Assembly (NCBI RefSeq): GCF_015163075.1
Contig: NZ_JADDXU010000011.1
Coordinates: 248,001-312,000, forward strand
Length of the DNA stretch: 64,000 nt
DNA from: Streptomyces justiciae
Lineage (GTDB): Bacteria > Actinomycetota > Actinomycetes > Streptomycetales > Streptomycetaceae
Direction of reading: 5' to 3'
Part shown: positions 31,620-40,172 of the stretch, piece by piece
How the letters are laid out: each line of letters opens with the position of its first letter
Numbering within the stretch: position 1 is the stretch's first letter
Notes under the pieces: model-generated
Database searches by the model: none
The model's input: the letters and a program-made list of their open reading frames with translations, nothing else
What the model was told of the DNA's origin: nothing
Program-made: the position numbers and the translations under genes

Positions 31620-33449
31620 TCAGGCGTACAGCGTCAACTCCGGTTCCCCGTAAGCGTCTCCGGCCGGGTCGCCGATGACCGCCGTGAAGGCCTCCGTGCG
31701 GACGGTCAGGCCGGAGGCGCTCTGCTCGAACGTCGGCATGAACTGCCTGCCGGGTCCGTAGCGCACCGCGAAGATGTGCAGGCCCTCGGGCGCGTCCGGC
31801 ACCGGCCCCGCCTCCAGGGCCGTCGACGAGACCAGATGCCGCCAGCCCTCGTCGGGGTTGCCGTAGCCCCGGGGGTCGGCGGCGAGTGCGAACGCCGCCT
31901 GTTCCTGGGTCTGCCCCGAGCGGGCGTCGAAGTGCTCGACACCTTCCGACTCGGGGTGTGTCAGCCGCAGTTCACCGGCGGCGACGACCTCGGCGTCGGA
32001 GGTACGGCGCACCCGGTCGCCGTCGTCCGCGGCGTACGGCAGCCCGGCGAGCAGGTAGGGCGTGCCGGGGAGGCGTTCCACCGCGACGGTCATCCAGAGG
32101 CTCGTGCCGTCGGTGACGTACAGGGACCGCACGTGCCGCAGGACGTGGTCGCGGCCGACGGCGGGCTTGGTGACGAGCTTCGCGGCGAGGCCTTCGGTGC
32201 GCAGGTCGCGGACGCGGACCTCGCCCATCGGCCGGCACAGCAGGAAACCGTCGACGACCGGTCCGAAGCCGTGCTGGCGGTTCACGGCGGCGGGCAGGTA
32301 GTAGGTGCCCGCCGCCTCGACCACCGCCGGGGTCATACGGTCGTCGAAGGCCACCGAGACCGTCCCGGCGCGCAGTTGGTGCCGGGCGGGGGCGGTCGAC
32401 GGCTCCCGGTGCCAGCGTGTGGTGTCCTGGATCTGCCAGACCAGCATCCACGCGAAGTGGCCGTCGACGCCTCCGTCGTCCTTGACCGCGTGCCGGGCCC
32501 AGCGGCTGTCGCCCCGGTAGCGGCCGAGGTCGGAGCCGATGCGGGCGCCGAAGTAGCGCAGTCCCAGGACCGATTCGAAGGCGGAGTGCTGCTCGCTGTA
32601 GCGCGGGCCGCCGTTGTCGAAGCCGCCGTTCGTCAGGCGGGCGTCGATATAACGGGCCAATGCCTCGCCGTCCTCGGCGAAGATCTCCGCGCCGCTGACC
32701 CGGTGGGCCTGGGCGAGGAAGGACAGGGAGATCGGGCCGTAGTTGTTGTCGTACGCCCCGCCGTGCTCGGGCGGCAGCAGCGCACCCCGGTCGGCGACCC
32801 GGTGGTCGCGGATCTTCTCGACGTACAGCTCGATCGCGCGGGTACGGACCGACTCGCCTTCCTCCGGCGGGAGATGGCGGGCGAGCATCAGGCCGCCGAC
32901 GACACACCCGATCGCCTGGTTGCCGGCCTCCTGCGGGTTGAAGAAGGTCGCCTCGGTGAGCCAGCGCCAGTATCCGTGGGCCACGTCGAGGAGTTCGGCG
33001 CGCTGGGCGTCGTCGACGAGACCGTCGGCCGCGTCGAGGAGATTCACCGCCTGGAGCAGCGCCCACACGGTGCTGGGCCAGTCGCCGATGGGGTGGGCGC
33101 CGGCCGCGAGGGTGTAACGGGCGTACGGCAGACCGGAGTTGCGGACCTTGAGGTTCGGGTAGCCGGGGTTGTCGTCGACGTAGACGCGCTCGCGCAGGTG
33201 GAAGGCGAGGCTGCGGCGGACCGCCTCCGGCAGTCGGTCGTCCTTGGTGCGCTGCCAGGCGAAGGCGAGCAGGGAGGTGATGCCGAGGGAGGTGTCGCCG
33301 ATGTCGTCGACGCAGTCGGGGTGTTCGAGGTTGCCCTCGGGGGTGAGGCGGGCGAGGGCCTGCTCGGTGACGTCGGCGAGGACGGCGTCGTACGCCTCGG
33401 GGGTGTCCGGCAGGTCGTGCAGCGGGCCGAGCTGGCGAGGGAGGTACAC
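31620..33449 (-). CDS. Large toroid-fold protein in sugar operon, possible glycosidase or lyase
   Basis: 609 residues from GTG 33449, with GAAGGA about 10 nt upstream, inside the end of the preceding gene. The N-terminal two thirds are paired helices of an alpha/alpha-toroid type (LLAFAWQRTKDDRLPEAVRR; GAYDNNYGPISLSFLAQAHR; GGPRYSEQHSAFESVLGLRY). A beta-rich C-terminal third follows (TSLWMTVAVERLPGTPYLLAG). This domain order recalls polysaccharide lyases and toroid hydrolases, but I cannot assign a CAZy family or name catalytic residues. No signal peptide, so it should act in the cytoplasm on an imported oligosaccharide. It is the last gene of a five-gene sugar-transport operon. Confidence 0.72.
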   Translation of the reverse strand: MYLPRQLGPLHDLPDTPEAYDAVLADVTEQALARLTPEGNLEHPDCVDDIGDTSLGITSLLAFAWQRTKDDRLPEAVRRSLAFHLRERVYVDDNPGYPNLKVRNSGLPYARYTLAAGAHPIGDWPSTVWALLQAVNLLDAADGLVDDAQRAELLDVAHGYWRWLTEATFFNPQEAGNQAIGCVVGGLMLARHLPPEEGESVRTRAIELYVEKIRDHRVADRGALLPPEHGGAYDNNYGPISLSFLAQAHRVSGAEIFAEDGEALARYIDARLTNGGFDNGGPRYSEQHSAFESVLGLRYFGARIGSDLGRYRGDSRWARHAVKDDGGVDGHFAWMLVWQIQDTTRWHREPSTAPARHQLRAGTVSVAFDDRMTPAVVEAAGTYYLPAAVNRQHGFGPVVDGFLLCRPMGEVRVRDLRTEGLAAKLVTKPAVGRDHVLRHVRSLYVTDGTSLWMTVAVERLPGTPYLLAGLPYAADDGDRVRRTSDAEVVAAGELRLTHPESEGVEHFDARSGQTQEQAAFALAADPRGYGNPDEGWRHLVSSTALEAGPVPDAPEGLHIFAVRYGPGRQFMPTFEQSASGLTVRTEAFTAVIGDPAGDAYGEPELTLYA

Positions 33450-33454
33450 GGAAA

Positions 33455-35173
33455 TCAGTCCTTCGTGCCGGAGACGGCCTTGGCGCGCAGTGTGAGGGTC
33501 AGTGTCTGCGGTCCGTGCCCACCGAGGTAGACGCGGTTCCCGGTGGTCGCGTCGGTGCCGCCGACCACGGTGTAGTCCTGCCCCGGGTCGTAGCGCAGTA
33601 CGTCGGTGCGGTCCGGCCCGGCGAGCGGTTCGCCCGTCTCGACGGCGGCCTCGACGCGGATCTCGTCGTCGCCGACGCGGTAGGTCAACGGTTCGGTCGT
33701 CATGCACCAGCGTCCGTCGCCGAGCGGTATCGCGCCCTGCGGCTCGCCGCCCGGCCGGAAGGTGAGTTCGAGGGCCCAGGGCACCGAGGGGCCGCTGATG
33801 TCGATCCTGAGGTCGGCGCCGTCGTCCCGCAGGTCCACCTCGACTCTGGTCGTGTGGGAGACCTCGTCCTGGGGGCGGTCCGGGAAGGACATCGCGGCGG
33901 AGAAGCGGCCCTCGTCCACCAGGCGGTAGGCGCCGTCGTCGCGCCTGCGGTCCTTCGGGAGCGGCTGGTAGTAGGCGGTGGTGAGGGTCTGGGTGAGCCG
34001 GTACCGGTGGTCGGCGAGCCGTTCCGTGGCGGCGGCGCGGAACGGGCCCAGGTCGAAGAACGCCCGCGAGAGGCGGACCGCGTCGAGGACGGCGGCACCG
34101 GCGAACAGGCGCAGGAAGGTGGGGTTGCAGGCGAGGCCCGAGCGGATGCGCCGCTGCTCGGGCACGTCTGAGCCGCCGTACACCACGGTGTGCGCGTCGG
34201 CCGAGGCGTGTACGGCGAGGCGTGCGGTGGGCAGGTACCGGTCGCGCGGGAGCTGCTCCGCGTCCGGGGCCGGCAGGGGGCGGCACAGCTCCGGGGTGAG
34301 GAGGGTCTGGGCGAGCAGGTCGGGGTCGTGGATGCCGTCGGCGGCCGCCAGGCGGGCCGCGCGGGCGAAGTCGCCCCGGCCGGTGCGGATCGCGAGCAGC
34401 CGGTAGTGCGGCAGGTAGGGCCACAGTGCGAACGACTGCCGCTGGTCCTGGCGGCGTGAGTGGACGGTCTCCACCGTGCCGTCCGGCCTGATCAGGTCTA
34501 GGGTCGCGGCGAGGTTGCGTTCGACGGCGGCCGGCAGGTCGGTGCGCCCGAGCACCTCGCCCAGCAACAGCAGGGCCGGGTTGGTCACGATGGACGCGTA
34601 GACGGCGCTGCGTTCCGAGTACAGGCCCGCCGCGTCGATGTCGACGCCCTCCGCGAGCCACTCCTCGACGCGGTCGAGCAGCCGGTCGTCGGGGAACGAC
34701 CGGTGAAGCCGGGCCAGCGCTGCCGACAGCTCCCAGCGGTGGTTCGGGGTGTGCACGCCACCGGTCAGGAGGCTTTCGGTGGCGGCGCCGGCGATCTCGG
34801 CGAGCGCGGCCGTCACCTCGTCCAGGTCCGGTCCCGCGTCGGCGGCGAGGACGTACGCGTCGCACACGTCGTTGACGGTGAACGCGGAGTCGGGCGGTGA
34901 CTGGACGTTGTCACCGCCCGCGAAGAGACCGGAGGGCGTCTGCACGGCCCGCAGGGCGCGCAGGTGGGTCAGCGCGGCGGCGACCGCCTGTCCGCTGCCG
35001 TGCAGTGCCGAGTCCGGGGAGCGGTATGCCGCGACCAGGGTCTTCACACGGCGGGCCAGGGTGCGGTGCGGCCCGGTGGGTTCCGCCGACGGGTCGGCCG
35101 CGAGCGGGGCGGCCGACCCGTCGGCGGCGACTGCCACCGCGCGGACGAACTCGTGGTCGAGCGGGGTGGGCAA
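33455..35173 (-). CDS. Second toroid-fold protein in sugar operon, lyase/hydrolase-like
   Basis: 572 residues. The start is taken as TTG 35173 because GAAGGAC lies 8 nt upstream and the permease stop is 2 nt away. The frame begins LPTPLDHEFVRAVAVAADG. Residues ~30-340 are helical pairs with SAFTVNDVCDAYVLAADAGP, GGVHTPNHRWELSAALARLH and GLYSERSAVYASIVTNPALLLL. The Asn-His-Arg-Trp cluster and Tyr-Ser-Glu-Arg resemble polysaccharide-lyase active sites. The rest is beta-rich (HTTRVEVDLRDDGADLRIDIS). No signal peptide. The similarity of plan to the downstream protein suggests they act in sequence on one substrate, perhaps a uronate-containing oligosaccharide; this is inference. Confidence 0.72.
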   Translation of the reverse strand: MPTPLDHEFVRAVAVAADGSAAPLAADPSAEPTGPHRTLARRVKTLVAAYRSPDSALHGSGQAVAAALTHLRALRAVQTPSGLFAGGDNVQSPPDSAFTVNDVCDAYVLAADAGPDLDEVTAALAEIAGAATESLLTGGVHTPNHRWELSAALARLHRSFPDDRLLDRVEEWLAEGVDIDAAGLYSERSAVYASIVTNPALLLLGEVLGRTDLPAAVERNLAATLDLIRPDGTVETVHSRRQDQRQSFALWPYLPHYRLLAIRTGRGDFARAARLAAADGIHDPDLLAQTLLTPELCRPLPAPDAEQLPRDRYLPTARLAVHASADAHTVVYGGSDVPEQRRIRSGLACNPTFLRLFAGAAVLDAVRLSRAFFDLGPFRAAATERLADHRYRLTQTLTTAYYQPLPKDRRRDDGAYRLVDEGRFSAAMSFPDRPQDEVSHTTRVEVDLRDDGADLRIDISGPSVPWALELTFRPGGEPQGAIPLGDGRWCMTTEPLTYRVGDDEIRVEAAVETGEPLAGPDRTDVLRYDPGQDYTVVGGTDATTGNRVYLGGHGPQTLTLTLRAKAVSGTKD

Positions 35174-35175
35174 GA

Positions 35176-36078
35176 TCAGTCCTTCAGGCCTGCGTTGATG
35201 TCGGCGTTCATGACGTACCGCTGGAAGACCAGGAAGACGGCGATCAGCGGGATCATCGAGATGACCGAACCGCCCAGCAGCACGGACCAGTTGATGTTCT
35301 GCGCGCCGACGAGGCTCTGGATGCCGATCTGCACGGTGAACTTGTCCGGGTCGTTCAGCATCAGCAGCGGCCAGATGTAGTCGTTCCAGCGCCACTGGAA
35401 GGACAGGATGGCGAGCGTCAGCATGATGGGCCGGGAGATCGGCACCATGATCCGCAGGAAGATGGACAGTTCGCGGGCGCCGTCGATGCGGGCGGCCTCG
35501 ATGAGCTCGTCGGGGACCGTCAGGAAGAACTGGCGGAACATGAAGCAGCCGGTGGCCGTGAGGACGGCCGGGAGGATGATGCCGCCGAAGGAGTTGTAGA
35601 GGCCGAGGTCGCGGACGACCAGGAACTCCGGGGCGAGCATGACCTCGGACGGCAGCATCGTGGTGGCCAGGATGCAGACGAAGAAGACCTTGAGCCACTT
35701 GTTGTCGTACTTGGCCAGCGCGTACCCGGTGCAGCAGCTCGCGCCCACCGTGAGGATCGTGGTGATCACGCACACGATGGCCGTGTTGATGAAGTACTGC
35801 GAGAAGTTGGCGCTGTCCCAGGCCGCCGTGTAGCCCGACAGCGTGGGGTTGTGCGGAAGGATCGTCAGCGGGAGGGAGAACAGGTCTCCGGCCGGCTTGA
35901 AGGAGCTGAGGACGAACCACAGCACCGGGAGCCCGTAGAGGGCGGCCAGGATCCACAGCAGTGTCGTCGCGGACACCGCGGCCCGCAGCCCACCGCGGCG
36001 CCCGTTGCGGGGCTGCCTCTTGGACAGGGCCCGGACGGAACCGGTGTCGACCTTGCGCGGGGTGTCGGTGGTGGTCAT
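35176..36078 (-). CDS. Carbohydrate ABC transporter permease (MalG-like)
   Basis: 300 residues; the start overlaps the stop of the preceding permease gene by ATGA, a sign of coupling. Six membrane helices and the EAA loop ELIEAARIDGARELSIFLRIMVP place it in the MalG/CUT1 group. The Gly in this loop contacts the ATPase subunit; no ATPase gene is in the window, so a shared MsiK-type ATPase is expected, as for many Streptomyces sugar importers. It is the third gene of the binding protein-permease-permease-toroid-toroid operon. Confidence 0.93.
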   Translation of the reverse strand: MTTTDTPRKVDTGSVRALSKRQPRNGRRGGLRAAVSATTLLWILAALYGLPVLWFVLSSFKPAGDLFSLPLTILPHNPTLSGYTAAWDSANFSQYFINTAIVCVITTILTVGASCCTGYALAKYDNKWLKVFFVCILATTMLPSEVMLAPEFLVVRDLGLYNSFGGIILPAVLTATGCFMFRQFFLTVPDELIEAARIDGARELSIFLRIMVPISRPIMLTLAILSFQWRWNDYIWPLLMLNDPDKFTVQIGIQSLVGAQNINWSVLLGGSVISMIPLIAVFLVFQRYVMNADINAGLKD

Positions 36079-36986
36079 CGGTTCTCCATCCGCCGGTTGA
36101 CGATCAGCTGGATGATCGCGACGGCCATCAGGATGAGCATGAGCACGAACGACGCGGCGCTCGCGTAGCCGATCTGGCCGGTTTTGAAGCCGGTTTGGTA
36201 GATGTACTGGACGAGCAGGTTGTTCGACGTGCCCGGTCCGCCGTTGTTGAGGGCGAGGAAGAGCGGGTACTCCTTCATCGCGTTGATCGTGTTGAGCAGG
36301 ATGACGATGAACGAGGTGGGCGCGATGCTCGGCAGCGTGATGCTGAAGAACTGGCGCCAGGGGCCCGCCCCGTCGAGCGAGGCCGCCTCGTAGTACGAGG
36401 TGGGCACGTTCTTGATGGCCGCGATGAACAGCAGCATCGAGAAGGCCGTGCCCCACCAGGCGCCGGCCATCACGACGACGCCCAGCGACAGGTCGGCGTT
36501 GGACTGCCAGGCGATCGCGCTGCCGCCGAGCTTCTCGATGACGTAGTTGATCAGTCCGAAGTTCTCACCGAACAGCCACCGCCACAGGACACCCACGACG
36601 ATCGGCGAGATGAGCCACGGGACGAAGAAGACGACCCGGGCGATCGAGGCGCCCTTGGCCTGCTTGCTCACCACGAGGTTGGCGATGAGCAGCGAGAGCA
36701 CGAAGTTCAGGGGTACGACGAGCACGGTGTACAGCAGCGTCCGGGACAGCGCGTCGTAGAACGTGGAGTCCCCGAACAGGTTCTGGTAGTTGTCCAGTCC
36801 GACGAACTGGAACGCCCCCACGCCCGTGTAGTTCGTGAACGAGTAGACGAGCCCGATCACCGCCGGCCAGACGAAGAACAGACCGAAGAGCACGACGTTG
36901 GCCGCGATGAGGACGAGCGGCGCGAGCGTGTACTTGCTGCGTCTCCTGGGCGGGCTCACGGACACGTCCGAGGCGCGTTTTGTCAT
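36075..36986 (-). CDS. Carbohydrate ABC transporter permease (MalF-like)
   Basis: 303 residues. Membrane helices start with LAPLVLIAANVVLFGLFFVW and include ARVVFFVPWLISPIVVGVLW. The EAA loop is SYYEAASLDGAGPWRQFFSITLP. It pairs with the downstream permease to form the membrane channel of a CUT1 importer. The gap of 128 nt after the binding-protein gene contains a large stem-loop, a usual device to give more binding protein than permease. Confidence 0.93.
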   Translation of the reverse strand: MTKRASDVSVSPPRRRSKYTLAPLVLIAANVVLFGLFFVWPAVIGLVYSFTNYTGVGAFQFVGLDNYQNLFGDSTFYDALSRTLLYTVLVVPLNFVLSLLIANLVVSKQAKGASIARVVFFVPWLISPIVVGVLWRWLFGENFGLINYVIEKLGGSAIAWQSNADLSLGVVVMAGAWWGTAFSMLLFIAAIKNVPTSYYEAASLDGAGPWRQFFSITLPSIAPTSFIVILLNTINAMKEYPLFLALNNGGPGTSNNLLVQYIYQTGFKTGQIGYASAASFVLMLILMAVAIIQLIVNRRMENR

Positions 36987-37060
36987 CTTCCTGACTCCGT
37001 GCTGGTGGAATGGATTGCGGTGGGCTCAGGCCAGGCGCCCGGCGTCATGTGGGGCTTCCG

Positions 37061-37098
37061 GGGCCGGGCGGCGGGGTGTCGACTCCGCCGCCCGGGCC
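37061..37098 (-). other. Intercistronic stem-loop after the solute-binding protein gene
   Basis: CGGGCGGCGG (37065-37074) and CCGCCGCCCG (37085-37094) form a perfect 10-bp stem with a 10-nt loop, extended by further pairs on the outside. It lies 17-54 nt after the binding-protein stop. It probably stabilises that mRNA segment and reduces read-through into the permease genes. Confidence 0.6.
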
Positions 37099-37114
37099 TG
37101 CCGGTGGCCTACGG

Positions 37115-38437
37115 TCAGCCGCCGACCTGCTGGTTGTAGCCGTCCACGATGTTCTGCAGGGCCTTGTCGGCCGACTGCTGGCCGTTGATCGCCTTGCCGA
37201 GCTCCGTCTTGGTCGGGTCCTCGGTGAGGCTCTTGCCCTTCAGCACCCAGTTGGTCTGCGCGCTGTTGAAGTAGCCGGAGATCGGGTCGTACAGCGGGAT
37301 CTCCTCGTTGTAGAGCTTGAACGCCGCCTGCGCCGCCTCGGACTTGAAGGGGTACTCCGGGTTCAGACCGCTCTCGACCGGCAGGAAGCCGGACGCCTCG
37401 CACAGCGCCTTGTAGTGGGCCGGCTCGTACAGCCAGGACAGGAACTTCGTCGCGGCCTTGGCGGCGTCGGCGTTGTTGTTGAAGCCGACCGTCATGCCGC
37501 CGCTGTTGACGTCACTGGCCTGCACCGGCTGGGCCGGGGTCGGGACGCTCGCCCACTCGAACTTCTTGATGCTGTCCGCGAAGGCGGGCACCTGCCACAC
37601 GCCGGACCAGTAGGCGACGACGTCACCGCTCTGGAACATGGCGGACGGGTCGGCGCCGCTCGTCCACACCGACTTCGGCATGGTCTTGTCGTCGTTCCAG
37701 CCGACGAACGTGTTCACGGCCTTCTTGGTCGCGTCGTCCACCGAGAACTTGCCGGAGTCGTCGGCGTGGACGTACTTGCCGCCCATCTCGTACACCATGG
37801 CGCGCAGTCGCGACGGCGACTGGTCGAAGGTCAGGGAGTACTTGGCGTCGGTCTTCTCGCGGACCTTGTCGGCCGCCTTGATGAACTCGTCCCAGGTCCA
37901 GGTCTTGTCGGGCGAGGTCGGGTACTCGACGCCGGCCTTCTCGAACAGCGACTTGTTGATGAACATGCCGGACGCGGTGACGTCCGAGGGGATGGACAGC
38001 ACCTTCCCGGACGAGTCCTTGGCGACGAAGTTGCCGTTGATCTTGTTGGTCTTGTTGTTGGCGATGGAGCTGAGGTCGATCAGCTTGTTCGACCAGATCG
38101 GGTCCAGCGCCGGGACGGCGGCCACGTCGGGCAGGGAGTTCGCCTGCGCGGCGTTGTGCAGCTTCGTGGTGTAGCCGTCGTAAGGAATGTTGACGAGCTT
38201 GACCGCGACGCCGGTCTCCTTCTTGTACTGCGCCACCATCTTCTTCCAGCCCGCGTCCTGCCCCGGAACCGTGGAGATCCAGAACGTCAGCGACTTGGAG
38301 GTGCCGCCCGAGTCGGAGCCGCCTCCGCAGGCGGTCAGCAGCAGGGCACCTGCCGAAGCCACGGCAGCGAGGGGAACCAGGCGGCGCACACCGCCGCGGC
38401 CGAGTCGGCGAGAGCGCCGCACACCCACAGTGGTCAT
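37115..38437 (-). CDS. Sugar-binding lipoprotein of ABC transporter
   Basis: 440 residues from ATG 38437 (GGGATCG upstream; an ATG four codons earlier is an alternative). The lipoprotein signal has an Arg-rich head and lipobox LTAC with Cys37, so the mature protein is tethered outside the membrane. The CUT1 binding-protein fold is evident: LTFWISTVPGQDAGWKKMVAQYKKETG, TWTWDEFIKAADKV, AMFQSGDVVAYWSGVWQVPAF. Substrate probably an oligosaccharide. First gene of the operon; the ROK regulator gene lies upstream in the same direction. Confidence 0.93.
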   Translation of the reverse strand: MTTVGVRRSRRLGRGGVRRLVPLAAVASAGALLLTACGGGSDSGGTSKSLTFWISTVPGQDAGWKKMVAQYKKETGVAVKLVNIPYDGYTTKLHNAAQANSLPDVAAVPALDPIWSNKLIDLSSIANNKTNKINGNFVAKDSSGKVLSIPSDVTASGMFINKSLFEKAGVEYPTSPDKTWTWDEFIKAADKVREKTDAKYSLTFDQSPSRLRAMVYEMGGKYVHADDSGKFSVDDATKKAVNTFVGWNDDKTMPKSVWTSGADPSAMFQSGDVVAYWSGVWQVPAFADSIKKFEWASVPTPAQPVQASDVNSGGMTVGFNNNADAAKAATKFLSWLYEPAHYKALCEASGFLPVESGLNPEYPFKSEAAQAAFKLYNEEIPLYDPISGYFNSAQTNWVLKGKSLTEDPTKTELGKAINGQQSADKALQNIVDGYNQQVGG

Positions 38438-38670
38438 CTTCGATCCCATTTCGTGGTAGGGGACGGAGCACGGCGCCGACACAGGCGGCACGGGTGCATT
38501 TTGCAAGAAGGTTTGCTTTCCCGAGGGCGCGGCCTCGCCCGGCCGCGTCGCCTTGATCGGGTGGGATCCCCGGCCATGAGGGCCGTCGTCGCACAAGCTC
38601 ACCCTCGTGCGGCTGCCGTACGTCACGTACGGCCGGGACGCTCACCCTGAGCCGGTGTCCCGACCGGCTT

Positions 38671-38682
38671 AGAAAGCGCTTG
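38671..38682 (-). promoter_or_regulatory. AAGCGCTT-type operator-like site
   Basis: AGAAAGCGCTTG, the inverse of the CAAGCGCTTTCT found at 8815. It is ~235 nt before the binding-protein start and 31 nt after the ROK gene's stop, in the 275-nt gap that must hold the operon promoter. The core is LacI-like. A TTTTGCAAG/GGTTTGC pair closer to the gene (38498-38516) may be a second element. Confidence 0.35.
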
Positions 38683-38712
38683 TCCGGACATTGGCAGACC
38701 GATGCGAAACCG

Positions 38713-39855
38713 TCAATCCTTCGCCCGCACGGCGTGGGTCACGGTTTGGACTCCCCGGGCCACCGCGAGCCGTGCGGCACCCACGACGGTGCCCAGCTCA
38801 CCGAGAGTGCTGCTGACGACCTCGGTGGGCCAGCTCAGCCGTTCCAGCTCGGCCCTCACCCCTGGCAGGAGCTGCGGATCCGAGCCGGTGCTGCCACCGA
38901 GGACGATCAGTCCGGGGTCCAGCACGGCGGTCACGGCGGCGGCCAGCCGGCCCACGTCCACGGCGTGCCGGTCGACGACCGCACGGGCCGCGGCCCGCCC
39001 CTCGCCGGCCAGCGCGAAGAGCTGCTCCGCGGTGTGCGGGCAGGGCCCCTCCCCGTCCTGCCAGGCCTCCGCGGCCCGGCGCAGCAGGGAACGGGCGCCG
39101 ATGTACTCCTCCAGCGCCTCGTGGCGGGGCTGGCGGTCGTCGTCCCAGGGGTAGGGCAGCCGGGCGAGCTCTCCGGCGGCCCCGTTGGCGCCCGAGAGCA
39201 CCCGGCCGCCGACGACGATGCCCAGACCGATACCGACGCCAATCCGCAGGTAGCCGAAGGTGTGGCGGCCCTGGGCGGCGCCCTCGTGCAGCTCTGCGAG
39301 GGCGGCGCAGTTCACGTTGTTCTCGAGGTGCACGGGCACGCCCCGGGGCAGCGTGACGGCCACGGCGTCGAAAACGGGCCCGGCCTTGGCGGTGGCGGGC
39401 CGCATGCCCGCGCCGTCCTGCTGCGCGGTGACGTCACCGACGGCGACGACGATGGAGCGCACGGGCGCGTCCGCGGGCAGCGTGAACAGCGCCTCGCGGA
39501 CGACGTCGGCGGCGTCGGCCCGGGAGCCGGTGGCCTCGGCGAGCAGGGAGCCGTCCAGGGCGCAGCCACGGACGCGCGTGAGGGCCGGCCCCAGGTCGAT
39601 GGCCAGTACGGCACCCGCGGCGGGTCCGAGCCGGTAGACGGCGGCATTGCGGCCCGTACCGCTGGACGCGGTGCCGGAGTGGGCGGCGAGCCCGACGCTC
39701 TCCAGCTCCGCGACGGCCGAGGACACCGTCGGCTTGGACAGCCGCGCCAGGCTCGCCAACTGCGGCCGCGTCGCACTGCCCGCCTGGGCCAGCACGGTGA
39801 AGACGGCGTTCGCGCTATCGGTCAGACGGGGGGCGATAGCCACGTCATATTCCAC
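38713..39855 (-). CDS. ROK-family transcriptional regulator
   Basis: 380 residues from GTG 39855, with GGGGGA just upstream; the open frame continues further 5' but that part is Arg/Pro-rich. An N-terminal winged helix (residues ~8-70: AVFTVLAQAGSATRPQLASLARLSKPTVSSAVAELESVGL) is followed by the ROK ATPase-like domain (VLAIDLGPALTRV; GVGIGLGIVVGG). The zinc-binding CxCGxxGC motif of typical ROK proteins is missing: the corresponding region reads YPWDDDRQPRHEALEEYIG. Likely represses the sugar operon downstream and perhaps the divergent kinase. Confidence 0.88.
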   Translation of the reverse strand: MEYDVAIAPRLTDSANAVFTVLAQAGSATRPQLASLARLSKPTVSSAVAELESVGLAAHSGTASSGTGRNAAVYRLGPAAGAVLAIDLGPALTRVRGCALDGSLLAEATGSRADAADVVREALFTLPADAPVRSIVVAVGDVTAQQDGAGMRPATAKAGPVFDAVAVTLPRGVPVHLENNVNCAALAELHEGAAQGRHTFGYLRIGVGIGLGIVVGGRVLSGANGAAGELARLPYPWDDDRQPRHEALEEYIGARSLLRRAAEAWQDGEGPCPHTAEQLFALAGEGRAAARAVVDRHAVDVGRLAAAVTAVLDPGLIVLGGSTGSDPQLLPGVRAELERLSWPTEVVSSTLGELGTVVGAARLAVARGVQTVTHAVRAKD

Positions 39856-40020
39856 ATGTCCCCCACAGGTCACGGGCCGCGCTCCCGGTTCGATCGCGTT
39901 CGATCGACTCGGCGGGAGGCGGCGATGGGATGGCTCGGGCAGCACGCGTTCCCGCCCCCGCGGCGGCCCGGACGGGCCTACCCAGGGGTCGAGTGTGTGA
40001 TGCCTCTTGACGCACTGTAC

Positions 40021-40044
40021 TTCGTTAGTTAACTTCCTAACGAA
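40021..40044. promoter_or_regulatory. 24-bp dyad in the ROK/kinase divergent region
   Basis: TTCGTTAG-N8-CTAACGAA is a perfect inverted repeat with 8-bp arms, with a second TTAGTTAA-like element inside. It lies in the 317-nt gap (39856-40172) between the ROK regulator and the divergent kinase, in an AT-rich patch. ROK regulators commonly bind such TTAG/CTAA dyads. The rest of the gap shows no gene. Confidence 0.6.
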
Positions 40045-40172
40045 CGTCACGGTACTCGCCTGCCGTGGTCCGACAGAGGCCCGTCCCGGGGCTTCCCTAG
40101 TTCCTGAACTGCCCTTCCTCCAGGCACGGTTCGCCCGCCGTCGCAGCATGACGCAACGACGAAAGAGGATCC

